A stretch of 64,000 nucleotides of DNA, taken from Pseudomonadota bacterium. GTDB lineage: Bacteria > Pseudomonadota > Alphaproteobacteria > Sphingomonadales > Sphingomonadaceae. This document shows positions 53,179 through 62,361 of this stretch, piece after piece. Each line of letters starts with the position of its first letter. The first letter of the stretch is position 1. The translations under genes were made by a program, and so were the position numbers. The stretch is taken from contig JBCBSU010000002.1 of the NCBI GenBank assembly GCA_039818985.1, positions 186,001 through 250,000 on the forward strand, written 5' to 3'. The notes beneath the pieces are model-generated. The model searched no databases and had not been told where the DNA came from. It was given only the letters and a program-made list of their open reading frames with translations.

Positions 53179-55269
53179 ATGCTCAGACAATATGAACTTG
53201 TGGAACGGGTAAAGGAATACGCCCCCGATGCGGATGAGGCGTTGCTCAACCGTGCCTATGTCTTCTCGGTTCAGCGCCACGGATCGCAAAAACGCGCCAG
53301 CGGCGACCCCTATTTCAGCCATCCGATCGAAGTCGCCGGGCTGATGACCGACCTCAAGCTGGGCGAAGAAACCATCGTCACCGCGCTGCTGCACGATACG
53401 GTCGAGGATACGCTGACCACGGTTGAGGAGATCGACCAGCTATTCGGCCCGGAAATCGCCGGCATGGTCGACGGCGTTACCAAATTGTCGCGCATCGAGG
53501 CCCAGACCGCCGATGAACGCGCGGCGGAAAACCTGCGCAAATTCCTGCTCGCCATGTCCAACGATCTGCGAGTGCTGCTGGTCAAGCTGGCCGACCGGCT
53601 GCACAATATGCGCACGCTGCATTTCATCAAGAGCGCCGAAAAGCGCAAGCGCATCGCCCGTGAGACCATGGATATCTATGCGCCACTGGCTGAGCGCGTC
53701 GGCATGTATGAATATATGCGCGAGATGCAGCTTCTGTCGTTCGAGCAGCTTGAGCCCAATGCCTATGCCACCATTGTCGAACGGCTTGAGCAGATCAAAC
53801 AGGATGGCAGCGAACCGGTCGATAATATCGCCGAATCGCTGCAGCAGGTGCTCGCCGATGAAGGGCTGCAAGCCAAAGTCAGCGGTCGCGAAAAGCACCC
53901 TTATTCGATCTGGCGCAAAATGGCGGAGCGGCAGGTCAGCTTTGAGCAGATGACCGATATCATGGCGTTCCGTGTTGTTACCGCCAATGAGGAAGACTGT
54001 TATCGTGCGCTCGGGATCATCCATCGCAAGTGGAACATGATCCCTGGCCGCTTCAAGGACTATATCTCGACCCCCAAACGCAACGGCTATCGCTCGCTGC
54101 ACACCGCCATCATCTATGGCCAGTCGATGCGGGTGGAGATTCAGATCCGCAGCGAGGAAATGCACCGCGAGAGCGAATTCGGTCTCGCGGCGCACTGGGC
54201 CTATAAGCAGGGCGGTGCCCGCCCCGATGGCCAGGCCGGCTGGATTCGCGACCTGCTCGACATCCTCGAAAATGCCGATGACGCCGATGAGTTGCTCGAG
54301 CACACGCGCATGGCGATGTATCAGGACCGGATTTTCGCCTTCAGCCCCAAGGGTGCGCTGCACCAGTTGCCACGCGGTGCCACTGCGGTTGATTTTGCCT
54401 ATTCGGTGCATACCGATCTCGGCGACCAGGCCGTCGGTGCCCGGGTCAATGGCCGTACCGTCCCGCTGCGGACCCAGCTCGACAATGGCGATATCGTCGA
54501 AATCCTGAAATCGGAGGGCCAGGAACCCCAGCCCGGCTGGCTCAACTTTGTCGTCACCGGCAAGGCGCGCGCCGCCATCCGCCGCTTTGTGCGTCACAAG
54601 GAGCGTGAGGAAATCGGCGCCATTGGCCGCATGCTCTATGATGAAATATGCGAGCGGCTGCCGGGCAAGATTGGCAAAAAGGCGATGAAGGCGGCGATCA
54701 AGCGACTCAATGTCGAGGATGAGGACGCGCTGATGCATGCCATCGGCACCAACAAGATTTCCGACCGCGACCTGATGGAGGCGCTGGTACCCGGCAGCAC
54801 CTCCGATACCGATGAGGGCGACTGGCGCAAGCAGAACCGCGCCATCTCGATCCGCGGCCTGACGCCGGGCGTCGCCTATGAGCTGGCGCAATGCTGTCAC
54901 CCGGTACCGGGTGACCGCATTGTCGGCCTGCGTCAGCCAGGCCAACCGGTGCAGGTGCATACCATAGACTGCATGAATCTGGTTAGTGGTATTGATGCCG
55001 ACTGGGTCGACCTGGCCTGGGACGCGCGCTCGATCGGCGCTACCGCGCGGCTGCGGCTGGTGCTGCACAACCGACCGGGCACGCTGGCCGAAGTGACCGG
55101 TATTTTCAGCCACCACCAAGCCAATATCATGAATTTGCGGCTGGTGCAGCGCGACGAACCGTTTCACAGCTTCGAGATCGATCTCGAGGTGCAGGATGTG
55201 CAGCATTTGATGCGGATCATCGCCGCGCTGCGCGCCTCTGATGCCTCAGTCGAGACCGAGCGGATTTAG
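53179..55269 (+). CDS. Rsh, bifunctional (p)ppGpp synthetase/hydrolase (RelA/SpoT family)
   Basis: The 696-residue protein has a hydrolase HD domain (HDTVEDT near residue 72), then a synthetase domain (RFKDYISTPKRNGYRSLHTAI near 295-310). A TGS domain at about 385-445 and an ACT domain from about 620 follow. A full HD motif implies active hydrolysis, so it is bifunctional SpoT-type. It controls the stringent response. ATG at 53179 is chosen because MLRQYELVERVKEY starts other sphingomonad Rsh proteins, while upstream ATGs at 53119 and 53170 add weak sequence. No second rel gene is in the window. Confidence 0.94.
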   Translation: MLRQYELVERVKEYAPDADEALLNRAYVFSVQRHGSQKRASGDPYFSHPIEVAGLMTDLKLGEETIVTALLHDTVEDTLTTVEEIDQLFGPEIAGMVDGVTKLSRIEAQTADERAAENLRKFLLAMSNDLRVLLVKLADRLHNMRTLHFIKSAEKRKRIARETMDIYAPLAERVGMYEYMREMQLLSFEQLEPNAYATIVERLEQIKQDGSEPVDNIAESLQQVLADEGLQAKVSGREKHPYSIWRKMAERQVSFEQMTDIMAFRVVTANEEDCYRALGIIHRKWNMIPGRFKDYISTPKRNGYRSLHTAIIYGQSMRVEIQIRSEEMHRESEFGLAAHWAYKQGGARPDGQAGWIRDLLDILENADDADELLEHTRMAMYQDRIFAFSPKGALHQLPRGATAVDFAYSVHTDLGDQAVGARVNGRTVPLRTQLDNGDIVEILKSEGQEPQPGWLNFVVTGKARAAIRRFVRHKEREEIGAIGRMLYDEICERLPGKIGKKAMKAAIKRLNVEDEDALMHAIGTNKISDRDLMEALVPGSTSDTDEGDWRKQNRAISIRGLTPGVAYELAQCCHPVPGDRIVGLRQPGQPVQVHTIDCMNLVSGIDADWVDLAWDARSIGATARLRLVLHNRPGTLAEVTGIFSHHQANIMNLRLVQRDEPFHSFEIDLEVQDVQHLMRIIAALRASDASVETERI

Positions 55270-55270
55270 A

Positions 55271-56020
55271 TCAAGGCTCGTCTTCGGCGATGGCATCCTC
55301 GCCGCAAAGCACCTCGGTGTCGACCAGTTCGGACCCGGCGATCAATATGGCATCGCAATCCGCGCCGCCGACAATCGTTACCTTTGCCCCCTCGCTGGCC
55401 AGGCCGGTTGCGCTGTCTCGCGCATGAATGACCAGTTCAACCGTGCCTTCGGCAACAATATTGACATTCTCGGCCTGCATGCCGACGGCATCGACATTGC
55501 CATAGCCGCCTATGGCGATATCATGCCGATCCGCGGCGCCCTCAAGCACCAGGCTGCCCGAGCTGGTCATGCTGGTGAGCAGCGAGCGGGCGGCAACCAT
55601 ACGCACCCGGCCCGAGGCGGCCCCGATCAGGCTAAGCCGAACATTACGGCCCACCAGCTGTTCGATATCGACGAAACCGTTGCCCTGGTAACTTATCGCG
55701 GTGACCTCCGGCGCGGTGATCTGCAGCAATGGCGGCTCCTCGTCCGATGCGGTGCGTGCCTGGCGCATGATGACGGTCAGGACACGGCCGCTGGTGCGCA
55801 CCGAAAAGCGGCTCAGCACGACATGCGAGCCGGTGGCGACGACCTGTTTGCGTGGACCGCTCACGATACGGATGTCCATATCGCCGACAATGCGGATAGC
55901 GGTGAAATTCCCGGTGCTGAAGCTGCGCTCCGCAGCATGGGCGGGACTGCTTGTCACTGACAGCAGCATGGCCCAGGCTATCGCCATGCAATACAGGGAC
56001 CGGGAGAACAGGATGCGCAT
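55271..56020 (-). CDS. GIN domain (DUF2807) exported protein, copy 1
   Basis: The start at 56020 gives 249 residues with a signal peptide (MRILFSRSLYC...SSPAHA). The rest is a right-handed beta-helix-like GIN domain seen as GNFTAIRIVGDMDIRIVSG, VTAISYQGNGFVDI and IGGYGNVDAVGM. It has a C-terminal cysteine pair (ADCDAIL, EVLCGED). It lacks the lipobox of copies 2 and 3 and is more diverged from them. It converges on the rsh stop with 1 base between. The start has a weak ribosome-binding site. Confidence 0.78.
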   Translation of the reverse strand: MRILFSRSLYCMAIAWAMLLSVTSSPAHAAERSFSTGNFTAIRIVGDMDIRIVSGPRKQVVATGSHVVLSRFSVRTSGRVLTVIMRQARTASDEEPPLLQITAPEVTAISYQGNGFVDIEQLVGRNVRLSLIGAASGRVRMVAARSLLTSMTSSGSLVLEGAADRHDIAIGGYGNVDAVGMQAENVNIVAEGTVELVIHARDSATGLASEGAKVTIVGGADCDAILIAGSELVDTEVLCGEDAIAEDEP

Positions 56021-56069
56021 CGCATAGCCATGCGCCGTGACGATGTGGCCGGTCAAGCCCGCTGTCGCA

Positions 56070-56819
56070 TCAGCCGGGCTTGTTGCAGCTGATTTCACCC
56101 GAGCCCATGGCCCTGGATGTGCACTTTGCCGAGCCTGTGACAGTGACATTGCCCGATCCGGCAATATTGGCCTCAACCTCGCCGTCGGACGCAAAATCGA
56201 CATCGCCCGAGCCGGCGACCGACACGTCCGCCCTGTCGACCTTCAGCTGCTTGCCCGAAACATCACCCGAGCCGGCAAGCGACAATTCCATGCGTTCGGC
56301 GGTGCCGGCCAGAGCCGCCTTGCCGGAACCGGCAATATCAAGCTCGAGACGCGACACATCTATCTTGTCGACCGACACCGAGCCGGAACCGGCAATGGCG
56401 ATCTCGCCGCTGTCGCCGGTCATCTCGGCAATATCCGCAGCGCCCGATCCGGCGGAGGTAAAGCGCCGCAGCACCGGCATGGTGACACGCACCGTGGCTA
56501 TGTCACCGCTGCTGACCCAGCCGAACATCTCGTTTTTGCGGCGGATTTTCAGCACACCATCATCGACGCTGATCCGCATTTTTTCGACCGTGTCGGCATC
56601 GGCATCCACGGTCCAGCTTGCAGTATCACCGGGAACGATCACCACCTTGTCGGGTCCGGCCTGCTTGACCTCGTCAAAGCTGCCGCTGGTGACGGTCTCG
56701 CCGGCAACCGGGGCCTCACCATCATCGTCATCGCCAATGGAAAGGCTGCATGCGGACAGTCCGAGAGCAGCGGTCGCCGCTATGGAAATCCTGAGAAGCG
56801 TGGATGGGAATTTGCGCAT
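56070..56819 (-). CDS. GIN domain (DUF2807) lipoprotein, copy 2
   Basis: The start at 56819 follows GGAGACGAAATA and gives 249 residues. A lipobox LSAC gives a lipidated N-terminus, and a short acidic stretch (SIGDDDDGE) follows. The repeated strand-turn motifs GSGxxx (ITSAGSG-, IAGSGSV, IAGSGKA, LAGSGDV, VAGSGDV) are typical of a GIN beta-helix. It ends in a Cys pair (AKCTSR, ISC). It closely resembles the next gene, and the two are about 40 bases apart. Envelope adhesion or scaffolding is a guess. Confidence 0.82.
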   Translation of the reverse strand: MRKFPSTLLRISIAATAALGLSACSLSIGDDDDGEAPVAGETVTSGSFDEVKQAGPDKVVIVPGDTASWTVDADADTVEKMRISVDDGVLKIRRKNEMFGWVSSGDIATVRVTMPVLRRFTSAGSGAADIAEMTGDSGEIAIAGSGSVSVDKIDVSRLELDIAGSGKAALAGTAERMELSLAGSGDVSGKQLKVDRADVSVAGSGDVDFASDGEVEANIAGSGNVTVTGSAKCTSRAMGSGEISCNKPG

Positions 56820-56857
56820 TATTTCGTCTCCAAATTCAGGGCAGCCTGGCCAGCTGT

Positions 56858-57619
56858 TCAACCGCAACTGATACTGCCCGATCCGCTGCGATCCGCATTG
56901 CATATAGCAGAACCGCGCACGGTAATATCCCCCGACCCGATAACACTGGCGTCGACTTCACCGTCCGAAGCGAATTCGGCGTCACCCGATCCGGCGATGG
57001 ATACGGCAGCACGGCTGACATTGAGATCAGCCCCGCGCATATCGCCCGGTCCCGCGACCGAAAGGTTCAGAAAGCCGGCAGCGCCAGCCATGACCGCCTG
57101 ACCGGATCCGGCAATCTGCACATCGAGCTGCGAGACATTCACTGTGCCGACAGTTACATTGCCCGGACCGGCAATATTGATCGCTGCACTTTCGCCAGTC
57201 ATCTCGGTGATGGTGGCGTCGCCTGATCCGGCAACCGAGAAGCCACGGAGCACGGGCGCGGTGACGATGATATTGGCCGGGTCATAGCTGCGGTTGCGAT
57301 AATAACGGTCCCTCAACCGCCTGATCCGCAGCGTATCACCCTCAACACTGATCCGCAGATTGCGCACATCATGGCTATTTGCCGAAACCATCCATGACGG
57401 GGTATCACCCGGGACGATGACAATATTGTCCGGACCTTCCAGGGTGACATTGTCAAAAAATGCGGTAGTCACCGTCTCGCCAATTACCGGGGCATTGCCA
57501 TCTTCACCTGCATAGCTGTGAACATCTTCGTCATCGATGCTGATGACACAGGCATTCAACGCCAATGCGGCCAGAGCGCTCGCGGATAGCTTCCCCAGAA
57601 GCGGCAAAGAGAATTTCAT
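56858..57619 (-). CDS. GIN domain (DUF2807) lipoprotein, copy 3
   Basis: The 253-residue protein has a signal with lipobox LNAC. It is parallel to copy 2 along its length: PVIGETVTTAFFDNVTLEGPDNIVIVPGDTPSW aligns with PVAGETVTSGSFDEVKQAGPDKVVIVPGDTASW in copy 2. GSG-type turns repeat later, and a Cys pair closes it (AICNAD, ISCG). It is first in the likely three-gene operon. GIN proteins are head or head-like adhesion domains in other phyla. Function here is unknown. Confidence 0.82.
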   Translation of the reverse strand: MKFSLPLLGKLSASALAALALNACVISIDDEDVHSYAGEDGNAPVIGETVTTAFFDNVTLEGPDNIVIVPGDTPSWMVSANSHDVRNLRISVEGDTLRIRRLRDRYYRNRSYDPANIIVTAPVLRGFSVAGSGDATITEMTGESAAINIAGPGNVTVGTVNVSQLDVQIAGSGQAVMAGAAGFLNLSVAGPGDMRGADLNVSRAAVSIAGSGDAEFASDGEVDASVIGSGDITVRGSAICNADRSGSGSISCG

Positions 57620-57721
57620 GCCCGTTCCTTTTCAAAAGCCTGTCTGACAGGACAGGATGATTCCTTGTGTATTGCTGTTGTAATACAATGCTCCTGCCTG
57701 CACAATATGGAAAGGCACAAA

Positions 57722-57756
57722 AAAGGGCGCCCCGACCAATCATCGGGGCGCCCTTT
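57722..57756 (-). terminator. Rho-independent terminator after carD
   Basis: AAAGGGCGCCCCGA (57722-57735) pairs perfectly with TCGGGGCGCCCTTT (57743-57756), a 14-base stem with a 7-base loop. Reading on the minus strand the stem is followed by a run of six T, so it terminates carD about 35 bases after its stop. It also shields the GIN operon that follows. Confidence 0.88.
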
Positions 57757-57790
57757 AATTGGTATATGCCTGATTATGATTGCCGTGAGG

Positions 57791-58324
57791 TCAGGATTCC
57801 TCGGCATTCTCATAATAAAGCGGGGCATATTCGTTGAGGATCTCGAGGATCTTCGCCAGAGCCGTCGGCTCGTCAGTCTTCTCCATGGCCGCCAGCTCGC
57901 GCGCCAGACGGCTCGACGCCGCTTCGAAAATCTGCCGCTCGGAATAGCTTTGTTCCGGCTGGTCATCGGCGCGGAACAGGTCGCGCGTCACCTCTGCGAT
58001 CGATACCAGATCGCCCGAATTGATCTTCGCTTCATATTCCTGGGCCCGGCGCGACCACATGGTGCGCTTCACCTTGGGCTTGCTCTTGAGCACATCGAGC
58101 GCTTCGCGCAGCGTCTTGTCAGAGGACAATTTGCGCATGCCGATGCTTTCAACCTTGTTGACCGGCACGCGCAGGGTCATACGCTCCTTTTCAAAGCGCA
58201 GTACATAGAGTTCCAGCTGCATACCGGCAATTTCTTCATTCTGAAGCTCGACAACGCGGCCGACGCCATGTTTCGGGTAAACGACATAGTCGCCTACATC
58301 AAAGGACAGAGCCTTGGCGGACAT
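57791..58324 (-). CDS. carD: CarD family transcriptional regulator
   Basis: The 177-residue protein has the RNA polymerase-interaction domain (DYVVYPKHGVGRVVELQNEEIAGMQLELYVLRFEKERMTLRVPVNK) and a helical C-terminal domain rich in charged residues (FEAASSRLARELAAMEKTDE). CarD binds RNA polymerase beta subunit and stabilises open complexes at stress and rRNA promoters. It has a strong terminator downstream. fdxA is next upstream on the same strand. Confidence 0.92.
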   Translation of the reverse strand: MSAKALSFDVGDYVVYPKHGVGRVVELQNEEIAGMQLELYVLRFEKERMTLRVPVNKVESIGMRKLSSDKTLREALDVLKSKPKVKRTMWSRRAQEYEAKINSGDLVSIAEVTRDLFRADDQPEQSYSERQIFEAASSRLARELAAMEKTDEPTALAKILEILNEYAPLYYENAEES

Positions 58325-58462
58325 TCACTAACCTTTCTGTGTCAGAGAGATTGAATATGCGCTGGTAAACCAGCAAGGCAGGCACATTGTGTCATAGCGC
58401 TCATCTGCATATTCCGGCCCCGCTGCGAGTGATACAGGCGCGGCCTAAAATCCCGTGTCAAA

Positions 58463-58492
58463 AAAGCGCGCGGAGTAGGTTCCACGCGCTTT
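58463..58492 (-). terminator. Probable terminator after fdxA
   Basis: AAAGCGCG (58463-58470) pairs with CGCGCTTT (58485-58492), and inner GGA/TCC adds to the stem. On the minus strand a T-run follows (CGCGCTTTTTTGAC). It lies about 120 bases after the fdxA stop. Confidence 0.65.
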
Positions 58493-58613
58493 CCATATCA
58501 TTTTAACAGATTCGTCACATAAAAGCCAGTTTTTATGAACGGTGCCCGGCCAGCTGTTTCCGTCCGACGATTCGGTACAATGACAATCGGGCCAATATGC
58601 CAGAGGCAGGGTC

Positions 58614-58952
58614 CTAATCACCCTCACCCGGGTCCGGGGAGAAGAACTTCTCAAACTTGCCCTCGACACCCTTATATTCATCGGCATCGGGCGGAGAATC
58701 GCGCTTGACCGTGATGTTCGGCCATTCCTCGGAATATTTGGTGTTAACCTCGAGCCATTTCTCCAGCCCGTCCTCGGTATCGGGCAGGATTGCCTCTGCC
58801 GGACATTCCGGCTCACACACGCCGCAATCGATGCATTCGCTGGGGTTGATCACCAGCATATTGTCGCCTTCATAGAAGCAATCGACGGGACAGACTTCAA
58901 CACAGTCCATATATTTGCATTTGATACAGGCGTCGGTAACCACATAGGTCAT
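58614..58952 (-). CDS. fdxA: 7Fe ferredoxin FdxA
   Basis: The 112-residue protein has nine cysteines at 9, 12, 17, 21, 25, 40, 43, 46 and 50, in the spacing of Azotobacter ferredoxin I (3Fe-4S plus 4Fe-4S). A long C-terminal tail (about 60 residues, acidic) follows. It carries electrons at low potential, for example for Fe-S assembly or redox enzymes. It lies between the S4 protein and carD, an order often found in alphaproteobacteria. Confidence 0.93.
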   Translation of the reverse strand: MTYVVTDACIKCKYMDCVEVCPVDCFYEGDNMLVINPSECIDCGVCEPECPAEAILPDTEDGLEKWLEVNTKYSEEWPNITVKRDSPPDADEYKGVEGKFEKFFSPDPGEGD

Positions 58953-58998
58953 CGCAGCGGAGCTCCTAAAGTCCGATAAACAGCTTGCTCTGCTATTG

Positions 58999-59352
58999 TC
59001 ACTTTACCGACACGTCAACTGCACTTGATATTTCAGCCGATACATTTTCTCTATCAGTCGCCACAGACAGGCCATCGCGACCGGACAAATGGTGGTAATG
59101 CCCTGCTGCCTGCGATCCCGAACCGCGCCGCCCCGGCAGGATATCGACGCGAATAACGATCACCCGCCCGCGATGCATCAGAGTGAGCACATCACCGATA
59201 CCGACCTGATGATGCGCCTTGACCACGCGGCGACCATTGCACCGCAGCTTGCCCGATTGTACCATGGTCTTGGCCAGTGAACGGCTGCGGGCAAAACGCA
59301 GATACCACAGCAACAGGTCGAGCCGCAGCGTGTCCCGGTCCGCCATGCTCAT
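58999..59352 (-). CDS. S4 domain RNA-binding protein (Hsp15-like)
   Basis: The start at 59352 overlaps the helicase stop as ATGA and gives 117 residues, whereas the longer frame to 59538 lies over the helicase gene. The S4 domain is clear ([49 protein letters not shown]). Hsp15 (HslR) binds free 50S subunits carrying nascent chains. The C-terminal 40 residues are extra. It is translationally coupled to the helicase. Confidence 0.86.
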   Translation of the reverse strand: MSMADRDTLRLDLLLWYLRFARSRSLAKTMVQSGKLRCNGRRVVKAHHQVGIGDVLTLMHRGRVIVIRVDILPGRRGSGSQAAGHYHHLSGRDGLSVATDRENVSAEISSAVDVSVK

Positions 59353-62057
59353 TTCATCATGTCCTTGAGCACCGCAAAGGCCGGATGCCCGGTCGCCGCC
59401 GGCTGATGGTTGCGAGTCGATTTCCTGCCTGGCTTGCGGGCTTTCGCCATTTGCTTCTTTCCGCTTTCCGCATCCGCTGGTCGCTGCGCTTTTCTGCCGG
59501 GTTTTCCGGATCGGGCGCGCAACCCCTTCCAGCGCCAATATTGCACGACAGGTGCATCCTCATTGGCGATTATGCCTGTCTCGCCGCTCTCGACCGTCGC
59601 AGCCTCATCGGACTTTCCGCCGGTATCAGGCGGCACCGTCTTGCGGAAACCGGCACCATGCAACAGCTTGGCAAAGCTGGTCTCACTGAGACCCATGGAT
59701 CGCGCCAGCGCATCATCAATGGCAAAGGCATCGGTACTGCCATGACGGCCCTCATGCGCCGCCCGGACCAGGCGCTCGCACAGATCGACCCGCAAGCGCT
59801 GTCCGCCGAAGCGGCGATAACCCATCACAGCATGCGCCGCAGCGGGATCATCCGGTGCCGCAGCCAGCAGCACCGGAGCCAGCGACGCGCCTGCATCGTC
59901 CTTGGCAAAGTCTCTGCGCCCCCACAGCGCCACCAGCCGCCGCAGCAATTGCCGCGCCCGCACGGCATTCAGCCGGGCGACAAAAATGTCATAGGTGCCG
60001 AACACTACGCCGTGACGCCGCAACAGCTTTTTCTGATCGGGATCGAGCGCCTGCGGCAATTCCGGCACCGTGCCCTTGCGGCTGAGACATCCGCCCGATT
60101 CGCACAGTTGCAGCGCCATGGCGCGCAAAGTCGCCGGCTGCTCGGGATCGTCAGCCAGTCCCGCAAGCGCCAATAAGGGTTTGAGATCATGCGCGATCCG
60201 GCCATCCAGCCAGCGTTGCAACCGCGCCTCGATCTGCTGGCGTGCTGCGGCATCGAGTGCCATTAGCGAACGATCCGGCACAATGGCCGGGCGCAGCATC
60301 GCCGCGCCGCGCTGCAGCCGCGCCACCCGGGCATCACGCCAGCACAGCGCATCGGCATCGGACAGCACAAAGCGGTTATCATCATCGCCAGCAAGCATCG
60401 TCACCCGCCCCTGCAACAGCCGCGGCAGATGCCGCTCGGCCGCAGCCAGCAGCAATTTGCGGTCGGCCAGCCTGGCAGCCGAGCCGACAACGAAGCGAAA
60501 ACCGTCAAGACGTCCGATCGGCTCGCCCTCGACCTGCACCACATCATCCTCGATAGCGACCGCCATCAGGCTGCTGTCCTGCGCCAATCGTCGCATCAAT
60601 ATCGCCGCGCGCCGGTCGACAAAACGCTCGGTCAGCGCCTTGTGCAGCGCTTCGGACAGCCGCTCCTCAATATCCTCCGCGCGAGCCGCCAGCGCCGCGC
60701 GATCAGCAACCCAATCGGCACGGTGCGCGATATAGGCCCAGCTGCGAATGGCGGCGAGACGACCGGCCAGCATACCGACATCGCCGGTCGTGCGGTCGAT
60801 CTCGTCCAGCTTGCGCGCCGCATGATCGACGGGGATCATCCCCTGTTCGAGCCAGCGCCACAGTCCGGCAACAAAGCGCGCATGATGATCAATCCCGAGT
60901 TGGCGAAAATCGGGCAGGCCGCAAACGGCCCAGAGCCGCTGCACCAAAGCAGCGCCGTGCGCATCGGCCGTGACTACCCCCTGTTCGACCAGTCGCTGCA
61001 GCACCGCGAGATCGGTGGCCTCGGGTGCAGCGCGCAGCATGTCATGCCCGGGCCGCCACTGCAGGCTGTCGATCAGCGCTGCGACATTATGATAATCCGG
61101 CTCCGCCTCGCGCCAGTAGAGCGAGGACAATGGCGGCATGTCATGCCCTTCTATCCGGGAAATCTCATCATCGCTCAAATGCGCAGCTTCGCTGCCCGAG
61201 GCGGCCAGCGTGCCAAAGGTGCCGTTGCGCTGATGCCGTCCGGCACGCCCGGCAATCTGGGCCATTTCGGCGATGGTCAGCCGTCGCTGGCGGCGCCCGT
61301 CAAATTTGCGCAGCGCCGCAAAGGCGACATGATGGACATCCATATTGAGGCCCATGCCGATAGCGTCGGTGGCCACCAGATAATCGACTTCGCCCGACTG
61401 GAACATGTCCACCTGAGCGTTGCGGGTGCGCGGGCTGAGAGCCCCCATCACCACCGCTGCACCGCCACGAAAGCGCTTGAGCAGTTCGGCGGTGGCGTAA
61501 ACCTCCTCGGCCGAAAAGGCGACAATCGCGGTGCGCGGCGGCAGGCGCGACAGCTTTTTGTGGCCGCCATAGCTCAGCGTCGAAAAGCGCGGGCGCGAGA
61601 TGATTTCCGCCTCGGGCAAAAGCGCCTCGATCATCGGCCGCAGACTGTCCGAACCGAGAATCATCGTCTCTTCGCGGCCCCGGGCGTGGAGCAGCCGGTC
61701 GGTAAACACATGACCGCGTTCCGGATCGGCGCCCAGTTGCGCCTCGTCGATTGCGACAAAGGCGAAGTCCCGGCTCATCGGCATGCTCTCGACCGTGGCC
61801 AATACCCAGCGCGCGCCATCGGGTACGATGCGTTCCTCACCGGTAATCAACGCTACTTCTTCCGGTCCCTTTACGGCGCATACCCGGTCATAGACCTCAC
61901 GCGCCAATAGCCTCAGCGGAAAGCCGATCAGTCCAGAACTATGGCCGCACAGACGTTCGACCGCGAGATGCGTCTTGCCGGTATTGGTCGGGCCGAGCAC
62001 GGCGACAACCTTTTCGGAGGCCGGCAGGCGGGTGAAGGACGGATCACGATGGGCCAT
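59349..62057 (-). CDS. SUV3-like RNA helicase (DEAD/H box superfamily 2)
   Basis: The 902-residue protein has Walker A GPTNTGKT (residues 22-29), IDEAQ, TLSYGGHKKL, a helicase C-terminal domain with DAIGMGLNMDV and IAGRAGRHQ (motif VI). A long C-terminal region follows with a basic end of about 60 Lys/Arg-rich residues. It resembles mitochondrial SUV3, the degradosome helicase. The start at 62057 removes an unsupported 56-codon extension (to 62225). It is co-translated with the S4 protein. Confidence 0.9.
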   Translation of the reverse strand: MAHRDPSFTRLPASEKVVAVLGPTNTGKTHLAVERLCGHSSGLIGFPLRLLAREVYDRVCAVKGPEEVALITGEERIVPDGARWVLATVESMPMSRDFAFVAIDEAQLGADPERGHVFTDRLLHARGREETMILGSDSLRPMIEALLPEAEIISRPRFSTLSYGGHKKLSRLPPRTAIVAFSAEEVYATAELLKRFRGGAAVVMGALSPRTRNAQVDMFQSGEVDYLVATDAIGMGLNMDVHHVAFAALRKFDGRRQRRLTIAEMAQIAGRAGRHQRNGTFGTLAASGSEAAHLSDDEISRIEGHDMPPLSSLYWREAEPDYHNVAALIDSLQWRPGHDMLRAAPEATDLAVLQRLVEQGVVTADAHGAALVQRLWAVCGLPDFRQLGIDHHARFVAGLWRWLEQGMIPVDHAARKLDEIDRTTGDVGMLAGRLAAIRSWAYIAHRADWVADRAALAARAEDIEERLSEALHKALTERFVDRRAAILMRRLAQDSSLMAVAIEDDVVQVEGEPIGRLDGFRFVVGSAARLADRKLLLAAAERHLPRLLQGRVTMLAGDDDNRFVLSDADALCWRDARVARLQRGAAMLRPAIVPDRSLMALDAAARQQIEARLQRWLDGRIAHDLKPLLALAGLADDPEQPATLRAMALQLCESGGCLSRKGTVPELPQALDPDQKKLLRRHGVVFGTYDIFVARLNAVRARQLLRRLVALWGRRDFAKDDAGASLAPVLLAAAPDDPAAAHAVMGYRRFGGQRLRVDLCERLVRAAHEGRHGSTDAFAIDDALARSMGLSETSFAKLLHGAGFRKTVPPDTGGKSDEAATVESGETGIIANEDAPVVQYWRWKGLRARSGKPGRKAQRPADAESGKKQMAKARKPGRKSTRNHQPAATGHPAFAVLKDMMK

Positions 62058-62361
62058 GACTGTCTCTTCTATGTCGGGGTTGAACGCCGTCAGTGCAAGC
62101 GCGGAGATGAGGAAATACCCGGCTTTTCGGCTGCCCATAATATCCGGCAACAAAGGCCTCGACTCGCCGGAAATAGTACCGGAAAAGCTGTTTGTCGGGC
62201 AAATGCCACAGCCCGGCGCAAGCATCGCGAGGCGATTCGCGTGTTAATTTGACTTTAACCCACTTTCTTCACAAAGATTCCGCATAATTATGAGGTATCC
62301 CGCATGGCGATAATCGCCATCCACAATAGCAGCCTTTCGACCATGGAGCCCGGCATCCGCC

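Noticed and set aside
62058-62225. 5' extension of the SUV3-like helicase
   Set aside because: The added residues have no helicase-like sequence, and ATG 62057 begins directly before the motor domain.
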